From Ketobacter sp964016105 (GTDB lineage: Bacteria; Pseudomonadota; Gammaproteobacteria; Pseudomonadales; Ketobacteraceae): DNA of 64,000 nt. The notes under the pieces are model-generated. The model searched no databases. It worked only from the letters and a program-made list of their open reading frames with translations, and had not been told where the DNA came from. The stretch spans positions 496,001 to 560,000 of the forward strand of contig CAXHEX010000001.1 in NCBI GenBank assembly GCA_964016105.1, in the 5' to 3' direction. Shown here piece by piece: positions 61,736-64,000 of this stretch. The position numbers and the translations under genes were made by a program. Position 1 is the stretch's first letter; every line of letters starts with the position of its first letter.

Positions 61736-63712
61736 ATGGAAACCATATACACCGATGGTTTGGTGATTGGTGGTGGATTGGCTGGTTTACGTACCGCCAT
61801 AGGTCTGCGACGACAGGGTTTGGAAACCATTGTGTTAAGTCTGGTGCCCGCCAAACGCTCCCACTCCGCAGCAGCCCAAGGTGGGATGCAAGCCAGTTTG
61901 GCTAACTCCATTAAAGGGGAAGGTGACAACGAAGACGTTCACTTTGTTGATACCGTAAGGGGCAGCGATTGGGGTGCCGATCAAGAAGTGGTACGTATGT
62001 TTGTGAACACCGCGCCGAAAGCGGTGCGCGAGTTGGCGGCCTGGGGGGTACCCTGGAACCGGGTACGTAAAGGCGACCATCAAAGTGTCATTGATGGCAA
62101 GTCAGTGACCTTAACAGAAAAAGCCGAAGCCCATGGTTTGATAACCGCGCGAAATTTTGGTGGCACGCAAAAGTGGCGTACCAACTACGTCTCCGATGGC
62201 ACTGGCCACTCCATGCTCTATACCATGAGCAATCAGGCCATTGCAGAAAATATTCCTGTACACGAACGTATGGAAGCGTTGTCGTTGATTCACGATGGTG
62301 AGCGCTGTTATGGGGCAGTGGTGCGGAATCTCATTACGGGTAAATTGCTTTGTTACGTAGCCAAAGCCACCTGTATCGCCACCGGTGGTTATGGTCGAAT
62401 TTACCGCGCCAGTACTAATGCAGTGATTAATGAAGGCATGGGTACTGCCATAGCGTTGGAAACCGGTGTGGCCACCTTGGGTAATATGGAGGCGGTGCAG
62501 TTCCACCCCACGGGAATTTTTCCCGCCAGTATTTTGGTAACTGAGGGTTGTCGTGGTGACGGCGGGCTGTTGTTAGATAAAGACCAACATCGCTTTATGC
62601 CGGATTACGAACCCAATAAAAAAGAACTGGCTTCTCGGGATGTGGTGTCTCGCTGTATGGAAGCCCATATCACCGCAGGAAACGGTGTGCAAACCCGTTT
62701 TGGTGAACATCTTTGGTTAGATATTCGTTTGCTGGGTAAAAAACACATCGACAGTCGTTTGCGGGAAGTAAAAGAAATCTGCCAATACTTTCTTGGCGTG
62801 GACCCGGTTACCCAATTAATTCCCGTGCGACCAGCGCAACATTATTCCATGGGTGGCATCCGCACCGATTACAGCGGCCAGTCTCCCACATTGAAAGGAT
62901 TGTTCTCCGCCGGTGAAGCCGCCTGTTGGGATATGCACGGTTTCAATCGTTTGGGTGGTAATTCCGTTGCCGAGACCGTGGTGGCGGGTATGATTGTTGG
63001 AGATTATATGGGGCAATATATTCGTTCTCCCGAGGGTAACATAACCGTATCCACCCAACTGGTTCAGGAGTTTACACAGAAACAAAATAAACGACTTTCA
63101 GATTTGTGTGATAGCAAAGGTGACGAAAAGGCGTTGCCCATTTTAAAACAAATGCAAGAGTTAATGTCGTCTAACGTGGCTATCTTCCGTCATGGGGAAA
63201 AACTGCAGCAAGCGGTGGATCAGTTGCAACAGTTGGCCAGGCGGGCTGAGAATATTCGGGTGTCCAGTGCTGCTAAAGGCGCCAACCCGGAATTGGTGGC
63301 GGCCTATCGCTTACAAAGTATGTTGCGCTTGTCTTTGTGTGTGGCCATGGGCGCCTTACGCCGTGAAGAGAGCCGCGGCGCCCATTACCGCGAGGATTTT
63401 CCTTTGCGTAATGACAAAGACTGGCTATGTCGAACTCTGGCCAGCTGGCAAGCTGGAGACGAACTGCCCACGTTAAATTACGAAGCACTGGATGTGAATA
63501 AAATGGAGTTGCCGCCGGGATGGCGAGGCTACGGTAGTAAAGAACGGGTTGATCATCCGGATACCGTCAACAGAACAGAACAGGTGGAGCAGATTCGACA
63601 GCAGCATCAGTCCAGTGACCGATTCGCCACCCAGCAGGCATTGATGCCTTACCTGGAAAAACTGCCTCCCTCTCTGCGTGGCAAGAATGCACGATTGGGA
63701 GAAACCCTATGA
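61736..63712 (+). CDS. frdA: Fumarate reductase flavoprotein subunit FrdA (Wolinella type)
   Basis: Catalytic subunit of 658 residues reducing fumarate to succinate (or the reverse). The FAD is expected on His43 (KRSHSAAAQGG). Sequence throughout follows the epsilonproteobacterial enzyme: DTVRGSDWGADQEVVRMFVN, LGNMEAVQFHPTGIFP, GHRFMPDYEP-like DQHRFMPDYEP, PAQHYSMGGIRTDY, and the C-terminal QALMPYLEKLP. This is the Wolinella/Helicobacter group, not E. coli FrdA. It overlaps frdB by ATGA. Confidence 0.96.
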   Translation: METIYTDGLVIGGGLAGLRTAIGLRRQGLETIVLSLVPAKRSHSAAAQGGMQASLANSIKGEGDNEDVHFVDTVRGSDWGADQEVVRMFVNTAPKAVRELAAWGVPWNRVRKGDHQSVIDGKSVTLTEKAEAHGLITARNFGGTQKWRTNYVSDGTGHSMLYTMSNQAIAENIPVHERMEALSLIHDGERCYGAVVRNLITGKLLCYVAKATCIATGGYGRIYRASTNAVINEGMGTAIALETGVATLGNMEAVQFHPTGIFPASILVTEGCRGDGGLLLDKDQHRFMPDYEPNKKELASRDVVSRCMEAHITAGNGVQTRFGEHLWLDIRLLGKKHIDSRLREVKEICQYFLGVDPVTQLIPVRPAQHYSMGGIRTDYSGQSPTLKGLFSAGEAACWDMHGFNRLGGNSVAETVVAGMIVGDYMGQYIRSPEGNITVSTQLVQEFTQKQNKRLSDLCDSKGDEKALPILKQMQELMSSNVAIFRHGEKLQQAVDQLQQLARRAENIRVSSAAKGANPELVAAYRLQSMLRLSLCVAMGALRREESRGAHYREDFPLRNDKDWLCRTLASWQAGDELPTLNYEALDVNKMELPPGWRGYGSKERVDHPDTVNRTEQVEQIRQQHQSSDRFATQQALMPYLEKLPPSLRGKNARLGETL

Positions 63713-64000
63713 CGAAGTCCTCCAGTAGCCACAACAAAATAGCCATAAATCGTAGCCTGACTTTTCAGATCTTTCGTCATAATCCCCAAGACAGCCAAAG
63801 CCAGCCCCATATGGATAGCTTCACATTGCAGGAAGCGGATGCCATGACTTTATTTATTGCGCTCAATGAAATTCGCGAAACTCAAGACCCCAGCTTGCAG
63901 TTTGATTTTGTTTGTCGGGCCGGTATTTGTGGCAGTTGTGCTATGTTAGTCAATGGGCGGCCAACCCTGGCTTGTCGTACGCTCACAAAAGAGCTGCCTG
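63709..64000 (+). CDS. frdB: Fumarate reductase iron-sulfur subunit FrdB, N-terminal part
   Basis: Starts by ATGA overlap with frdA and is cut by the window end, so 97 residues are visible. The [2Fe-2S] cluster ligands lie in CRAGICGSCAMLVNG with a last Cys in TLACRT, the usual order. The ITFRHNPQ-like start (LTFQIFRHNPQD) fits FrdB. The C-terminal [4Fe-4S]/[3Fe-4S] domain is outside the window. Confidence 0.93.
   Translation, partial: MTKSSSSHNKIAINRSLTFQIFRHNPQDSQSQPHMDSFTLQEADAMTLFIALNEIRETQDPSLQFDFVCRAGICGSCAMLVNGRPTLACRTLTKELP

Overview
The window is a stretch of gammaproteobacterial chromosome of the Pseudomonadales/Oceanospirillales type (Pseudomonas, Marinobacter, Alcanivorax, Ketobacter and relatives); I cannot place the genus. 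Three things point there: class I adenylate cyclase, a SutA-like RNA polymerase regulator and the AlgZ/AlgR pair; the cmoA-cmoB tRNA pair; and a backbone gene order (rep ... comM, ubiK, glnK, amtB ... sutA-like, HAD phosphatase ... xerC, DUF484, dapF, lysA, lptM ... cyaA ... argH, algZ, algR) that, from memory, matches the same part of the Pseudomonas aeruginosa chromosome. Non-backbone genes sit between these blocks. No rRNA, tRNA, insertion sequence, prophage or CRISPR array was seen.

Layout. 1-5,040: N-terminus of Rep helicase, an SDR dehydrogenase with an ACAD10/11-type acyl-CoA dehydrogenase, an unknown protein, and cmoAB. 5,040-7,410: cobalamin riboswitch, BtuB-like receptor and terminator. 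7,500-12,400: a FadL-type outer-membrane channel facing a four-gene operon (DUF7064-like protein, APH-type kinase, small DUF6285-like protein, TetR) whose promoter overlaps a palindromic operator. 12,400-16,010: porin-like protein plus a small phosphate-binding-like protein, divergent from a hybrid histidine kinase. 16,090-20,620: YeeN-type YebC protein, 7TMR-DISM diguanylate cyclase, comM, ubiK. 20,640-22,685: glnK-amtB with two NtrC-like sites and a sigma-54-like promoter. 22,750-30,135: DUF4124 protein, speE, and an operon of speA, a glutamine-synthetase-like ligase, an aldehyde dehydrogenase and an iron alcohol dehydrogenase. 30,430-34,720: SutA-like protein, HAD phosphatase, two AT-rich lipoprotein genes, and a chemoreceptor with a periplasmic c-haem motif. 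34,800-41,115: unknown protein, orphan hydrogenase-type cytochrome b, lytic-transglycosylase-like protein, SLC13 transporter, a tiny secreted protein with repeats, rubrerythrin-like protein, UbiA-family prenyltransferase. 41,100-47,300: MASE1-CHASE histidine kinase downstream of xerC, DUF484, dapF, lysA and lptM. 47,370-51,400: HxlR regulator and glutathione transferase separated by twin palindromes, then cyaA. 51,500-58,880: pldA with a LOG-family gene, SnoaL-like protein, AraC regulator, lipoprotein hydrolase, DUF4136 lipoprotein, argH. 58,970-64,000: algZ, algR and a Wolinella-type frdCAB operon cut by the window end.

The picture is a respiratory, probably marine heterotroph that uses fatty acids or hydrocarbons, tracks nitrogen status (PII/AmtB), makes polyamines through arginine decarboxylase and may funnel amines through gamma-glutamylation. 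It also has much signalling capacity: three histidine kinases, a diguanylate cyclase, a chemoreceptor and cAMP. The most unusual groups are the c-haem chemoreceptor beside an unknown protein and an orphan cytochrome b, the kinase/acyl-CoA dehydrogenase set that resembles the 4-hydroxyacyl-CoA pathway, and the GS-like/ALDH/Fe-ADH module attached to speA.
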